Shown: positions 8,627 to 18,131, counted from the stretch's first letter. The stretch: 64,000 nucleotides of DNA from CAZOZZ01 sp965247425 (GCA_965247425.1 OZ252023.1:868001-932000); one strand, 5' to 3'. Numbers and translations are program-made. Notes: generated by a model from the sequence alone, not told the origin.

Positions 8627-9931
8627 ATGGCCAAAATACATCCATTCAGAGCACTCCAGTACTCCCCCGTCCGCGTTCCGATAGGGAAAGTCGTTACGCA
8701 ACCCTACGACAAGATATCGCCTGCGATGCGGGACGATTATTACGCATCTCATCCGAACAACCTTGTCCGTATTCTCCGGGGCAGGAGTGAACCTGACGAC
8801 TCCGAGTCCTCGTCGGTTTACACGCGTGCCGCCGAGTACCTCGGCGAGTGGCGCAGGGATGGGGTCATCGAACAGGTGACGGAGCCTTCTCTGTTTGCTT
8901 ACTTCCAGCGGTTCAAAGCGCCCGGTTCCGACGAAACCCGGACCAGAAAGGGATTTATCGGTCTCTGCCGGCTTGAGGATTATTCCAACGAGGTCGTGTT
9001 TCCGCACGAGACAACGTTTACCGGGCCGAAACAGGATCGCCTGGAACTGTTGCGGCACACGCGCACTCACTTCGGTCAGGTCTTCCTGATGTACTCGGAT
9101 CCGGCCGAGCGAGTTGACGCGCTGCTCGACCGGGTGGCCCAGGATCCGGCCGGTATCACCGTTAACGACGAGTATGACGTCGAGCACATGGTGTGGCGCA
9201 TATCCGATCCCGGGATCATCGAAGACATCGGGCGGGCGATGGCCGACCGGAGTCTTCTGATAGCCGATGGCCACCATCGGTACGAAACGGCGCTGGCGTT
9301 TCGAGACGAGATGCGTCGCCAGAGGGGTTCCGAAGATGCCGGTCCCGCCGAGTGGCTGATGACAACCATGGTCAACATGGAGAGCCCCGGCGTCACGATT
9401 CTTCCAACCCATCGAGTGATATCCGACCTGGGGTCCTACGACCTCGGCGGTCTGTTCGCCAGGGTTGCCGCATACTTCGACGTGTCCGAGTTTGACAGTT
9501 TCGATCAATTCGAAGCAGATCTCACATCCCGCTCGTCGGAGCGGTCGGCCATTGGTGTTGTCGGGAAGGGAAGCGATGTTTACAGCGTGCTCCGCCCGAA
9601 GGGCGATCTGGACATCACTCGAATCCTGTCTGACGTCACCGACAAGCAGGCGGAACTCGATGTGGTCATCCTGCATCGCTTGATCTTTGGCAAGTGTTTG
9701 GGCATTTCCGAAGAGGAAGTCCGGGCCGGGAAGTACCTGTCCTATGTCCGGGGGATCGACCGCGCAATCGCCCAGGTCCGCGATGGGGACGCGCAGGTGA
9801 CTTTCCTCTTGAATGCCACCCGGATGGCTCAGGTCCGTGACATTGCCTTCGGGGGTGGCGTCATGCCGCAGAAATCGACGGATTTTTATCCGAAAGTCTT
9901 GTCGGGCCTTGCGATGTACTCGATGGAGTGA
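8627..9931 (+). CDS. DUF1015 family protein
   Basis: 434 residues. Opens MAKIHPFRALQYSPVRV and contains VTQPYDKISP, ILRGRSEPDD, GLCRLEDYSNEVVFPHE and SLLIADGHHRYETALAF, all hallmarks of the DUF1015 family (uncharacterised; the HHRYETAL motif suggests a ParB/serine-kinase-like nucleotide fold). The C-terminus FLLNATRMAQVRDIAFGGGV is also typical. Start placed at the ATG at 8627; a TTG two codons upstream is possible. The upstream gap (8433-8626) holds only a short direct repeat of GTCGTCGTGTCCT. Confidence 0.88.
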   Translation: MAKIHPFRALQYSPVRVPIGKVVTQPYDKISPAMRDDYYASHPNNLVRILRGRSEPDDSESSSVYTRAAEYLGEWRRDGVIEQVTEPSLFAYFQRFKAPGSDETRTRKGFIGLCRLEDYSNEVVFPHETTFTGPKQDRLELLRHTRTHFGQVFLMYSDPAERVDALLDRVAQDPAGITVNDEYDVEHMVWRISDPGIIEDIGRAMADRSLLIADGHHRYETALAFRDEMRRQRGSEDAGPAEWLMTTMVNMESPGVTILPTHRVISDLGSYDLGGLFARVAAYFDVSEFDSFDQFEADLTSRSSERSAIGVVGKGSDVYSVLRPKGDLDITRILSDVTDKQAELDVVILHRLIFGKCLGISEEEVRAGKYLSYVRGIDRAIAQVRDGDAQVTFLLNATRMAQVRDIAFGGGVMPQKSTDFYPKVLSGLAMYSME

Positions 9932-10035
9932 TCAGTGGTCAGTGGCCAGCAGAGAAGTCCGGAGTCCGGGGTCGGAAACCCAGGCCCACATGAAACCTTT
10001 GCGAGTCTTGCGGTCTTTGCGTCATTGCGTTGAAA
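9932..10035. repeat. Two repeat types between convergent genes
   Basis: Directly after the DUF1015 stop comes a CAGTGGTCAGTGGCCAG tract, a member of the GTGGTCA-type heptamer repeats also seen at 12501, 12661 and 57235. From about 9990 follows a single arm of the other family (CTTTGCGAGTCTTGCGGTC and then GCGTTGAAA). The convergent ADOP gene ends at 10040. No coding. Confidence 0.6.
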
Positions 10036-10039
10036 TTCC

Positions 10040-12478
10040 CTACTCCGGCCTTAAAGCTACGATCGGGTCGACCCTGGAGGCACGTACAGCCGGGAGGTAC
10101 GTGGCCACAAAAGCGGTCGCACTCAGTAGCAGAGCCGCGATGCCAAAAGTCCAGGGGTCGGTCGCGCTCAGCTCGTGGAGTTGGCTGGCGAGAACCTGAC
10201 TCAGTGCCCACGCTCCGATTAGACCACCGCCCACGCCCAGCATCGCCACGATCATGCCGTGGCCCAGGACCAGGGATCGCACGTTTTCGGGGCGTGCCCC
10301 GAGCGCCAGGCGGATTCCCATTTCACCGGTTCGTTGGGCGACCCCGTAGGAGATCACTCCGTAAACGCCTATCGAAGCCAGTGCCAGGGCCACGATGCCG
10401 AAGGCTGTCAGCAACAGCATGCTGAAGCGTTCACGCGCTACAGACAGCGCGACGATCTGGTCCATCGCCGCGGCTTGACCCAGGGCCAGGTTCTCGTCAA
10501 GCGACGCCACGCGGGTTCGGACATCCGGGACCAGGCTGAGAGGATCCGATCGGGTTTTCAGAGTCAGGGTCATCCTTCGAAACGGCGCCTGATCCAGAGG
10601 AAAGTACAGGGAAGGCGGCGATGCTTCGGCCAGGTTCGAGTACTTGACGTCTCGGGCGACCCCGACGATTTCCACAACTGTTTTCGATATTTTGCCCAGC
10701 GGTCCATACTCCGCGGCGACTCCGCTGATCGTCTTACCGATCGGGTCCTCATCGGGGAAGAAGCGGCGAGCGGCTGCCTCGTTGATGATGGCCACGCCCG
10801 GAGCATCCCTGTTGTCACGAATCTCGAAACCACGGCCACGAACCATACCGATTCCCATCAGGCGGAAGAACCCGGCTGAAACCTGTCGTGTAAAGACACG
10901 TGGCTCCCGGCCCTGTTCCGGGGCCGGCCGACCGTCGATCACTATAGGAACCTGATAATCCAACTGGACGCCCATCGGGAGCGAAGAGGCAGCCGCCACC
11001 GCCTGGACCCCCGGCAGGCCTTCGAGTTCAACGAGGAGGTCCCGGTAAAAGTCGGCGATTCCGTCGAATTCCTGATACTGGCCGAATGGAAGTGCCAGGT
11101 CGATCGTGAGCAACCGGTCCGGGTTGAACCCTGGATTCGTGTTCGTGAGGTTCGAAAAACTGCGAACGAGGAGCCCGGCTCCGACCACCAGGACGACAGC
11201 AAGCGCGAGTTCGGCGATCACAAGGGCCGTTCGAAGATGTCCCCGGCTTGCCCCGGACGTGGCTCCCCGTCCTCCATCGTTCAGCGCATCCCGGAGGTCG
11301 GCTCTCCCGAGCCGGATTGCCGGCGCCAGGCCGAACAGGAATCCGGTAACCAGGGTCGTTCCCAGTGCGAACAGGAGTACCTGGGGGTCGATTGAAAGCT
11401 CGCCGAACCGTCGGAGCTGGACCGGGCCCAGAACATTCAGACCGCGAATTACACCATATGCCAGGATAAGGCCGCCGATCGCACCGACTCCTGCAAGGAC
11501 GACGCTTTCGGTGAGGAGTTGTCTGGTGATGCGCCACCGGCCGGCCCCCAGCGCAGATCTCAACGAGATCTCGCGGCTTCGTGCGCTACCTCTTGCAAGC
11601 AGGAGGTTCGCCACGTTCGCGCACGCGATCAGCAGCAGAACCCCCGCCGCGCCGAACAGGATCACGATCGCGGGTCCAAGATCGCCCACGATCGCTTCCT
11701 GAAGAGGTGCCATGGTGGCTCCGAATCCGCTGTTCGGGCCGGGGTACTCGGTTTTGAGCCGATCTGCGATCACCGCCAGTTCCCTACGCGCGGTGTCCAC
11801 GTTTGCACCGGACCTTAACCGACCGAAGACGTCAAAGATACGGACGCCTCTGCCAAAATCCGGCACGCTGACGTCGATCCCGAACCAGCCCAACGAAGAA
11901 CCGGGAAAGTCGAATCCGGGTGGGGCTACGCCAATGACCGTCACTGGGCCCCCTTCGACTGTGATCGTGCGTCCGACGACGTTCGGATCCTCGCCGAGCC
12001 GGCTCCGCCACAGAGCATGTGAGATCACAACGACGATTTCGTCGGTGGGGTTGCCCTCGCCCGGCAAGAACGCTCGCCCCATCATTGGCGAGACACCCAG
12101 AACGTCAAAGAAGTTCGTCGAGACACCATGCGCGAGCATCTTGACCGCGTTGCCTTCGTTGTCCTTCAACGTCGCGTCGTATTCGACATAGGCGACCAGA
12201 TCGTCGATCGACTGGCTCGCTTCTTCGAAATCGAGCATGTCCGGCGCGGACATCATGTCGCGTTCTACGCCGCCTCCCCGATTCGAGGACCAGACGCGTA
12301 CGAGTTGATCCGGCTCCTGGTAGGGAAGCGGACTAAGGAGTACAGCGTTGACAACGCTGAAAATCGCCGTCGTCGCACCGATCCCTAAAGCCAGCGTCAG
12401 TGCGGCGACGAAGCTGAATCCGGGATTGTTGCGGATCGAGCGAAGAGCGAAGCGGATGTCGTGTATGAGGGGTTCCAT
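10040..12478 (-). CDS. ADOP-type ABC transporter permease (MacB/FtsX-like)
   Basis: 812 residues. It matches the acidobacterial duplicated orphan permease type: an N-terminal IRFALRSIRNNPGFSFVAAL juxtamembrane motif, TM1 with ALTLALGIGATTAIFSVVNA, a MacB periplasmic core, a first FtsX domain near residue 275 (LLIACANVANLLLARGSARS), a repeated periplasmic core and a second FtsX domain near the end (GVYGVISYGVAQRTGEMGIR). No ATPase gene is adjacent, hence orphan. The family is thought to move lipids, peptides or drugs, but the cargo is unknown. ATG at 12478. Heptamer repeats lie on both sides of the gene. Confidence 0.92.
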   Translation of the reverse strand: MEPLIHDIRFALRSIRNNPGFSFVAALTLALGIGATTAIFSVVNAVLLSPLPYQEPDQLVRVWSSNRGGGVERDMMSAPDMLDFEEASQSIDDLVAYVEYDATLKDNEGNAVKMLAHGVSTNFFDVLGVSPMMGRAFLPGEGNPTDEIVVVISHALWRSRLGEDPNVVGRTITVEGGPVTVIGVAPPGFDFPGSSLGWFGIDVSVPDFGRGVRIFDVFGRLRSGANVDTARRELAVIADRLKTEYPGPNSGFGATMAPLQEAIVGDLGPAIVILFGAAGVLLLIACANVANLLLARGSARSREISLRSALGAGRWRITRQLLTESVVLAGVGAIGGLILAYGVIRGLNVLGPVQLRRFGELSIDPQVLLFALGTTLVTGFLFGLAPAIRLGRADLRDALNDGGRGATSGASRGHLRTALVIAELALAVVLVVGAGLLVRSFSNLTNTNPGFNPDRLLTIDLALPFGQYQEFDGIADFYRDLLVELEGLPGVQAVAAASSLPMGVQLDYQVPIVIDGRPAPEQGREPRVFTRQVSAGFFRLMGIGMVRGRGFEIRDNRDAPGVAIINEAAARRFFPDEDPIGKTISGVAAEYGPLGKISKTVVEIVGVARDVKYSNLAEASPPSLYFPLDQAPFRRMTLTLKTRSDPLSLVPDVRTRVASLDENLALGQAAAMDQIVALSVARERFSMLLLTAFGIVALALASIGVYGVISYGVAQRTGEMGIRLALGARPENVRSLVLGHGMIVAMLGVGGGLIGAWALSQVLASQLHELSATDPWTFGIAALLLSATAFVATYLPAVRASRVDPIVALRPE

Positions 12479-12500
12479 GTTGGGAAGTGGCTATGGGGAA

Positions 12501-12695
12501 GTGGCCAGTGGTCAGTTGGGGCAAACACGCGTAGTAACTGACAAGTGATCCATCAATTAACATTAGTTGCATAAAAGGGTTTCGTTAGTTCACAGTCTTG
12601 GGTTTCCATTTATCGATTCGGCGTCGAGTGGGGGACGACTCGCCGAGGTAGCTTTCCGAGAACTGACCACTGACCACTGGCCACTGACCACTATT
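12501..12695. repeat. Inverted GTGGTCAGTGG-type repeat tracts
   Basis: AAGTGGCCAGTGGTCAGT near 12501-12516 and, in opposite orientation, ACTGACCACTGACCACTGG at about 12661-12680 and onwards. Both are tandem TCAGTGG/CCAGTGG heptamers. Together with the tract at 9932 they bracket the ADOP gene. Between them (12520-12655) I see no gene. Confidence 0.6.
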
Positions 12696-13821
12696 CCTTC
12701 TTCTTAATGTATCGCGGATCCGACGTGTCCGTCCATCGGACGGCGAAGATCTCTCGTAATTTCTCCAGCATATCGGCGCGTTGTTCGTAGAGGCGCCGGA
12801 GCGGTCGAGCTTTCCGCATCTGCAGCGCATAAGCTGTCAGCAGCGGCAGGGCGATCGTCGAATCCACGTAACAGACGACCGCGTCGGGCAAGCCGTCCGG
12901 ATCGACCTTTCCCCAGCTCACGGCTTCGGCCGGGGTTGCTCCGCTCAGACCCCCGGTGTCGGGCCGCGCATCGGTGAACTGGAGGTAATAGTCGTGGCCC
13001 TTCTCTTCGAGTCCCAGGACTTCTTGGATCTGCGGTTCCGTCTGCAGTAGAAAATTCTTTGGCGATCCGCCGCCTATCATGATCGCAGCGCTCTTCTTGT
13101 CGGTCTGTTTGGCAGCATAGACGATAGCCGCAGTTTCATTGACGTCCGCGTTGACGTCAATGAGCAACTTCTGTCCCAGTAACGCGTTTGCGGCGATGTT
13201 CATGCCAATCGAGCTGTCGCCGGGAGACGAGGTGTAAATGGGAACGCCGCATTCATGGGCCGCCGCCAGCACCGACTTGTTCTTGAGTTCGAGCACTCGC
13301 TCCCGTTCGAGCACATACCTTCCGAGCTTGTAGTGGAACTCGGCCGAGCTCATCGTGGCTTGAAATTCCGCGCCGCTGACGGTCTTCTTTACAAAATTGT
13401 CCGTTTCGACCAGTACGTCGTATTCGAAAAGAATGTCGTAAATGCGCACGACGCCGGCCTTGTGAAGCTCTCGATCATCCATGTTCGGCGAACCTTGCTT
13501 CATCTCCAGGCCGATGCCGAAGTGCATGTCGTGGTACAGGTTTGCCCCGGTAGAAACCATCCAGTCGATGAAACCGGCCTGGATCAACGGAACGATCGCC
13601 GACATCCCGAGGCCTGCCGGCGTCATCGCGCCCGCCAGGCTGACGCCGACAACGACGTCATCTTCCAGAACCCGCCGGGTGAAGAGGTGGCAGGCCTCGC
13701 GGAATCGAGCGGCATTGTAGGCGTTGAAGGTTTTGTCAATAAGCTCGATGAGAGTGGTATCCGCTGTGATCGCCGGCGGGTCGATGTTCTTTCCGTGCAG
13801 GAAGTGCTTCTGGTGGGTCAT
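12691..13821 (-). CDS. Deoxyhypusine synthase-like protein (homospermidine synthase-like)
   Basis: 376 residues of the deoxyhypusine synthase fold. Signatures: VGVSLAGAMTPAGLGMSAIV, WMVSTGANLYHDMHFGIG, IYTSSPGDSSIGMN, MIGGGSPKNFLLQ and EAVSWGKV, whose Lys corresponds to the catalytic Lys that forms the imine intermediate in human DHS. Bacteria lack eIF5A, and bacterial members act in spermidine-dependent homospermidine formation or are uncharacterised. I chose the ATG at 13821 because it lies 13 nt after the stop of the flavin reductase; an upstream ATG at 13899 would overlap that gene out of frame. Confidence 0.87.
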   Translation of the reverse strand: MTHQKHFLHGKNIDPPAITADTTLIELIDKTFNAYNAARFREACHLFTRRVLEDDVVVGVSLAGAMTPAGLGMSAIVPLIQAGFIDWMVSTGANLYHDMHFGIGLEMKQGSPNMDDRELHKAGVVRIYDILFEYDVLVETDNFVKKTVSGAEFQATMSSAEFHYKLGRYVLERERVLELKNKSVLAAAHECGVPIYTSSPGDSSIGMNIAANALLGQKLLIDVNADVNETAAIVYAAKQTDKKSAAIMIGGGSPKNFLLQTEPQIQEVLGLEEKGHDYYLQFTDARPDTGGLSGATPAEAVSWGKVDPDGLPDAVVCYVDSTIALPLLTAYALQMRKARPLRRLYEQRADMLEKLREIFAVRWTDTSDPRYIKKKE

Positions 13822-13834
13822 CTTGATCGGATCT

Positions 13835-14308
13835 TCAGTAATCGAAACCGTTCTTTCGCATTCGAACGAACGGTTCGCCTTCACCGATACGTCCGCCATT
13901 TATGACTTCGCCGACACACAGAAAGTGGTCACCCGCGTCGACCGTCTCACGGAGCTTACATTCCAGGAAGCCGACGGCGTCGCCCAATATCGGGATACCG
14001 GTGTCGTGGAGGGACGTGGTCAGGCCGTCGAACGGGTCGGTCCCGTCGGGAACGCCTTTCCAGAACCTTGACAAAGACTCCTTGCTGTCCTTGCTCATGA
14101 CGCTCACTGCAAACTGCTGTGAATCCCGAATCAATCGGCCGATGGAACGCTCGTGCTGAATGGCAGCCACGATCATCGGCGGGTCGAATGCCGCCTGTTG
14201 AATGAACGACGCAAGCATGGCCGAAGATTGCCCTTCGTGAACCGTGGCCAGGACGAAGACGCCGCTCGGAACCAGGGCAAGACCTTGACTGATACCCTCG
14301 CGTTTCAT
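13835..14308 (-). CDS. Flavin reductase domain protein
   Basis: 157 residues. FMN-binding split-barrel flavin reductase: LALVPSGVFVLATVHEG, AMLASFIQQAAFDPPMIVAA, RDSQQFAVSVMSKDS, AVGFLECKLRETVDAGDHFL and a C-terminal IGEGEPFVRMRKNGF. Members use NAD(P)H to reduce free flavin for a partner, or act as heme or nitric-oxide related oxidoreductases. The ATG at 14308 is preceded by TAAGGAG with 7-nt spacing, which decides this start over a longer frame open to 14797. It is transcribed with the deoxyhypusine-synthase-like gene 13 nt downstream; a joint role is not obvious. Confidence 0.87.
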   Translation of the reverse strand: MKREGISQGLALVPSGVFVLATVHEGQSSAMLASFIQQAAFDPPMIVAAIQHERSIGRLIRDSQQFAVSVMSKDSKESLSRFWKGVPDGTDPFDGLTTSLHDTGIPILGDAVGFLECKLRETVDAGDHFLCVGEVINGGRIGEGEPFVRMRKNGFDY

Positions 14309-14416
14309 CAATATGCTCCTTATGGTTGCCCCGGACGTCCGGTCCGGGGGCTTGGCGAAACCACTATTCTGACGGAGTTCCGGACCGTTTTCAACAAACC
14401 GCGCGGAAGGAATGAT

Positions 14417-15604
14417 ATGCACGAATCCCTGATTGACTCGCTCCAGCATGCACTTCGAGAGGAAGGAGTTGACGGATGGCTCTTCTACAGCTTCCGTGGA
14501 AGCGATCCGATTGCCGAAAACATCCTGAAACTGGACCGGTCCGAGATCACGACACGACGCTGGGCCTACTTCGTGCCCACTCGTGGCAATCCCCAGAAGA
14601 TCGTGCATGCGATCGAACCCGGCACGTTGGATTCCCTGCCAGGGGACAAGCGGATCTACCTTCCCTGGCAGCAACTCCACGAACATCTCAGAGAGTCGAT
14701 GTCCGGCGCTCATCGGGTGGCCATGCAATATTCCCCGATGAACGCGATTCCTTACATCTCGAGAGTGGACGCCGGAACCGTGGAACTGGTCCGTCACCTT
14801 GGAATCGAGGTCGTGTCATCGGCGGATCTCGTGCAGGTCTTCGAGGCCGTGTGGACCGACGCCCAACTCGAAACACACCTCTATGCGGCCAAACATCTCC
14901 GAGAGATCGTCGATGTGGCGTTCGGCGAGGTTGGACGTCGCATCCGGGAAGGCTTGCGAACCGATGAATTCGAAATTCAGGAGTTCATCTGGTCCGAGTT
15001 CGAAGCGCGTGACCTGATATCGTCGGACCGTCCCATAGTCGCGGTGAATGCCAACAGCGCCGACCCTCATTATCAGCCAGGCCCGGATTTGAAATCTCCA
15101 ATCGCAAAGGGGGATTTTCTTCTGCTCGACATCTGGTCCAAGCGACCGGTCCCGCACTCGGTTTACGCGGACATCACGTGGACGGGATACGTCGGGTCCG
15201 AAGTGCCCGAGAAGTATTCGAAGATCTTCGACGTTGTCCGCAAAGGTCGTGACGCCTCGATCCGGCTCGTCCAGGATCGTTTCGGAGACGACGATGCCCT
15301 TCACGGATGGGAGGTCGATGACGCAGCCCGCCAGTCTATCGCCCGTGCAGGGTTTGGTGACTATTTCATTCATCGGACGGGACACTCCATCCACGAAGAG
15401 GACCACGGGAACGGCGCCAACATCGACAACCTCGAGACGAAAGACGACCGCCGGCTGATGACCGGGACCTGCTTTTCCATTGAGCCCGGTGTTTATCTGA
15501 AGGGTGACTTCGGCGTGCGGAGCGAGGTGGACGTCTATCTGGGGAAAGATGCCCCTCTGGTGACCGGTGTCCCCATACAGGAGCGGGTCGTCCCGATCCT
15601 CTGA
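14417..15604 (+). CDS. M24-family metallopeptidase (Xaa-Pro aminopeptidase-like)
   Basis: 395 residues with a creatinase N-terminal domain and a pita-bread catalytic domain. The metal-site segments are GDFLLLDIWSKR with SVYADITWTG (Asp ligands), FIHRTGHSIHEEDHGNG (His ligand), FSIEPGVYL (Glu) and VRSEVDVYLG (Glu). Typical members remove N-terminal residues ahead of proline. Start ATG at 14417 with GGAAGGA just upstream; longer in-frame starts cross the divergent flavin reductase gene. The TGA overlaps the next gene's ATG by one base (TGATG), pointing to translational coupling. Confidence 0.9.
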   Translation: MHESLIDSLQHALREEGVDGWLFYSFRGSDPIAENILKLDRSEITTRRWAYFVPTRGNPQKIVHAIEPGTLDSLPGDKRIYLPWQQLHEHLRESMSGAHRVAMQYSPMNAIPYISRVDAGTVELVRHLGIEVVSSADLVQVFEAVWTDAQLETHLYAAKHLREIVDVAFGEVGRRIREGLRTDEFEIQEFIWSEFEARDLISSDRPIVAVNANSADPHYQPGPDLKSPIAKGDFLLLDIWSKRPVPHSVYADITWTGYVGSEVPEKYSKIFDVVRKGRDASIRLVQDRFGDDDALHGWEVDDAARQSIARAGFGDYFIHRTGHSIHEEDHGNGANIDNLETKDDRRLMTGTCFSIEPGVYLKGDFGVRSEVDVYLGKDAPLVTGVPIQERVVPIL

Positions 15605-16233
15605 TGGCGGGAAGTCAAAAACTGTTCATGGATGGCCTTGCGGGTAGGCTGGAAGGCCTGTGGATGCCCGCCGGTGAAGAATGTTCCGATCGGGTTGTCG
15701 TTTTGTGTCATCCACACCCACTTCATGGCGGAACGATGGAAACGAAGCTGGTCGCCCGTACGGCGCGCAAGGTCAGCGAGTCCGGTTTCAGTGCGCTCCG
15801 GTTCAATTTTAGAGGGGTTGGACAGAGTGAGGGCACCTGGGATGAAGGTCGAGGTGAGCGCGACGATTTGAAGTCCGTGCTGGATTACGTCCTCGATTTG
15901 AATCCGAACGCGAGCCTGACTGCTTTCGGGTTTTCGTTCGGTGCGTGGGTGGCCCTCGATGTGGGGGCAGAGCACGCTGCCATTGGAGCCATCGTCGCTG
16001 TCGCCCCACCCATCCGCCATCTGTCGTTCGACGGTCTGGCCCAGTGCACAAAGCCCAAGCTTATCGTCTGTGCCGGCCGCGACGAGATCGTCGATCCCGA
16101 TGGCCTGGCCGACTGGGCGGAGAGCCTTGCGGATCCCAAACAGATCGTGGTTTTTCCCGAAGCCGATCATCTGTTCACTAAGCAAAGTGACGATGTCGCT
16201 CAGGCAGTGCTGGATTTTTGCACCACGTTGTAG
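15604..16233 (+). CDS. Alpha/beta hydrolase (dienelactone-hydrolase/KANL3-Tex30-like)
   Basis: 209 residues. The family signatures are VVVLCHPHPLHGGTMETK, RFNFRGVGQSEGTWDEG, the nucleophile elbow GFSFGAWVAL (GxSxG), the acid in CAGRDEIVDPDG and the His in PEADHLFTK. It is a cytoplasmic serine hydrolase of unknown substrate; no signal peptide. It starts inside the stop codon of the M24 peptidase gene, so both are expected from one mRNA. Confidence 0.88.
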   Translation: MAGSQKLFMDGLAGRLEGLWMPAGEECSDRVVVLCHPHPLHGGTMETKLVARTARKVSESGFSALRFNFRGVGQSEGTWDEGRGERDDLKSVLDYVLDLNPNASLTAFGFSFGAWVALDVGAEHAAIGAIVAVAPPIRHLSFDGLAQCTKPKLIVCAGRDEIVDPDGLADWAESLADPKQIVVFPEADHLFTKQSDDVAQAVLDFCTTL

Positions 16234-16326
16234 CTGCTCGTCAACCATACTTGGACCTCATGTGTCCAGGAGAGTAGGATACTTATAAGCGGGTTATTGT
16301 GCCCTGAACTCTACTTTGGAGGTCCC

Positions 16327-17037
16327 ATGCGACATCTATCGATGGCAATCACCCTGGCGCTGCTCGTAGCCATGCCGGCCGTGGCCCAACTCGAAGACAA
16401 GGTTGCAGACCGGTTCTGGGAGTCCACGAAGATTCTCGAACAGACGGTCAATGCCCCTGACGGTGGCATCCCACAGGAATTGCTGGGAAGATCAGAATGC
16501 GTTGCGGTGATTCCGGCGGTGAAGCGTGCCGCTTTAGGTTTCGGTGGAAGGTATGGACGCGGCGTGGTGTCCTGTCGTAAGGATGGCGGAACTGGAGCGT
16601 GGGGAGCCCCGTCGATGATCTCCCTCAGCGGGGGGAGCTTCGGATTTCAGATTGGAGGCCAATCTACCGATGTGCTGATGCTTTTCTTGAGCCCGGATAG
16701 TATGGAACATTTGCTCGCCGACAAGCTCACGCTTGGAGCAGACGCATCCGCCGCGATCGGCCCGAAAGGGCGGACTGTTTCCGCCGACACGAGCGCCACA
16801 ATGCGGGCGGAAATCCTTACGTATGCGAGAAGCCGAGGGTTGTTTGCGGGTATTTCGTTCGAAGGTGCGGTCCTCAGACCGGACAACGATGCCAACACGG
16901 CTCTTTACGGAGGGAAGGTGGACGCCAAAGACCTGCTTCTGGAAGGACAGATGTCCGTTCCCGAGCCGGCCCAGCGTTTCATCGATACGTTGACCAAAGT
17001 TGCGGTCCGCCCTGAGGCAGCCCGCACGAGCCCCTGA
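16327..17037 (+). CDS. SYLF (YSC84) domain lipid-binding secreted protein
   Basis: 236 residues. Signal peptide MRHLSMAITLALLVAMPAVAQ. The rest is the SYLF domain: STKILEQTVNAPDGGIPQEL, SECVAVIPAVKRAALGFGG, GRGVVSCRKDG, APSMISLSGGSFGFQIGGQ, DADASAAIGPKG-like repeats and SRGLFAGISFEGAVL. Such domains bind phosphoinositides or other lipids; the bacterial role is unclear. Start ATG at 16327 with GGAGG at 16318-16322. A strong hairpin terminator follows the stop. Confidence 0.9.
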   Translation: MRHLSMAITLALLVAMPAVAQLEDKVADRFWESTKILEQTVNAPDGGIPQELLGRSECVAVIPAVKRAALGFGGRYGRGVVSCRKDGGTGAWGAPSMISLSGGSFGFQIGGQSTDVLMLFLSPDSMEHLLADKLTLGADASAAIGPKGRTVSADTSATMRAEILTYARSRGLFAGISFEGAVLRPDNDANTALYGGKVDAKDLLLEGQMSVPEPAQRFIDTLTKVAVRPEAARTSP

Positions 17038-17044
17038 GATCATT

Positions 17045-17072
17045 GGGCGGCATCATCCGATGCCGCCCGTTT
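17045..17072 (+). terminator. Hairpin terminator after the SYLF gene
   Basis: GGGCGGCATC (17045-17054), loop ATCC, GATGCCGCCC (17059-17068): a perfect 10-bp GC-rich stem followed by GTTTG. It starts 7 nt after the SYLF stop codon. The T run is short, so it may be only moderately efficient. Confidence 0.75.
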
Positions 17073-17174
17073 GCCCGACACTCTCTTTCCCAGCCTGTTT
17101 CACGATCCAACTTCATGTGTAATCATTGCGAATTCCGATAGGCCGACAAGGCGGGAGACTGAGAAGGAACTGAA

Positions 17175-18131
17175 GTGACGGAAAATCTGTATCAAAAGCT
17201 GGCCGAGACCGCCTTTCTGTTTGAACTGGATCGGGGCGTTGTCGAAATATCGGGCCCCGAGCGGGGTTCCTGGCTCCAGAGAATGGTCTCGAACGATGTT
17301 GACCGGCTGAAGGCGGGAGAAGGTTGTTACGCCGCATATCTCAGCTCGAAGGGCAGGCTGGTTTCCCAAATGCTGGTTCTCGCCGATAAGGATGTTCTGC
17401 ATCTCGTGTTGGAGAGACGGAACGTGGACCATACGATTCGGGAACTGGACAAGCTACTCATCATGGAAGAAGTTGAAATCCGCGATTGTTCATCGGAAAC
17501 GTCGTGCTTCTCGCTTGTTGGAGGTGTTGCCGAAACAGTTCTGGAGCGTCTTTCCGGTACTCCCTTAAACCTCGAATCAGACTACAGCCACCGCGTTGTC
17601 GGGGCACCCCGGATTGTCAAGGCGGAGTTCGGATACGATCTCCTCGTTCCGCGGGCCGAGGGTTCGTCTGTTAGCGATCGTCTGGTCGAGTCGGGTGCGG
17701 AAGCCGCAGACGGGTCGCTCTTCGATGTCTTGCGGGTGGAGGCCGGCCTACCCCTCTATGGCGTGGACGTTGACGACACCACAACACTGCCGGAATTGGG
17801 AGACAAGGGGATCGACTACGACAAGGGCTGTTATGTCGGTCAGGAAGTCGTGGCCAAAATCAAATACATCGGTCACGTGAACCGGCGCTTCGTCGGGCTC
17901 AAGCTTTCCGGAACCGACCTGCCCCTATCGAGGTCCCGCGTCACTAAAGGCGACAAGGAAGTAGGGTACGTCACCAGCGCGGTCCATTCCCCCGCGTTGG
18001 ATTCCCCGATCGCCCTCGCGTTCGTGCGCTTCGGGTCGGACAAGGCCGGCACCGAAGTCGACGTCGTCATCGACGGTAGCCCCCACCCCGCCACAGTCGT
18101 CGACATCCCCTTCGTAAAGCACGACTGGTGA
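17175..18131 (+). CDS. ygfZ: YgfZ/GcvT-domain folate-binding protein
   Basis: 318 residues. A GcvT-like fold with the YgfZ hallmark K-G-C-Y-x-G-Q-E in DKGCYVGQEVVAKIKYIG near residue 217. Other features: EISGPERGSWLQRMVSNDV, CYAAYLSSKGRLVSQMLVL and FDVLRVEAGLPLYGVD. YgfZ uses folate and helps maintain or repair certain Fe-S enzymes such as MiaB. The GTG at 17175 is chosen because AAGGA lies upstream at suitable distance. A cluster-assembly pair (iscR-iscS) is 16 kb away, not linked. Confidence 0.92.
   Translation: MTENLYQKLAETAFLFELDRGVVEISGPERGSWLQRMVSNDVDRLKAGEGCYAAYLSSKGRLVSQMLVLADKDVLHLVLERRNVDHTIRELDKLLIMEEVEIRDCSSETSCFSLVGGVAETVLERLSGTPLNLESDYSHRVVGAPRIVKAEFGYDLLVPRAEGSSVSDRLVESGAEAADGSLFDVLRVEAGLPLYGVDVDDTTTLPELGDKGIDYDKGCYVGQEVVAKIKYIGHVNRRFVGLKLSGTDLPLSRSRVTKGDKEVGYVTSAVHSPALDSPIALAFVRFGSDKAGTEVDVVIDGSPHPATVVDIPFVKHDW

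Noticed and set aside
8465..9676. 403-codon minus-strand open frame
   Set aside because: It is antisense to the DUF1015 gene, has no family features, and runs past that gene's start.
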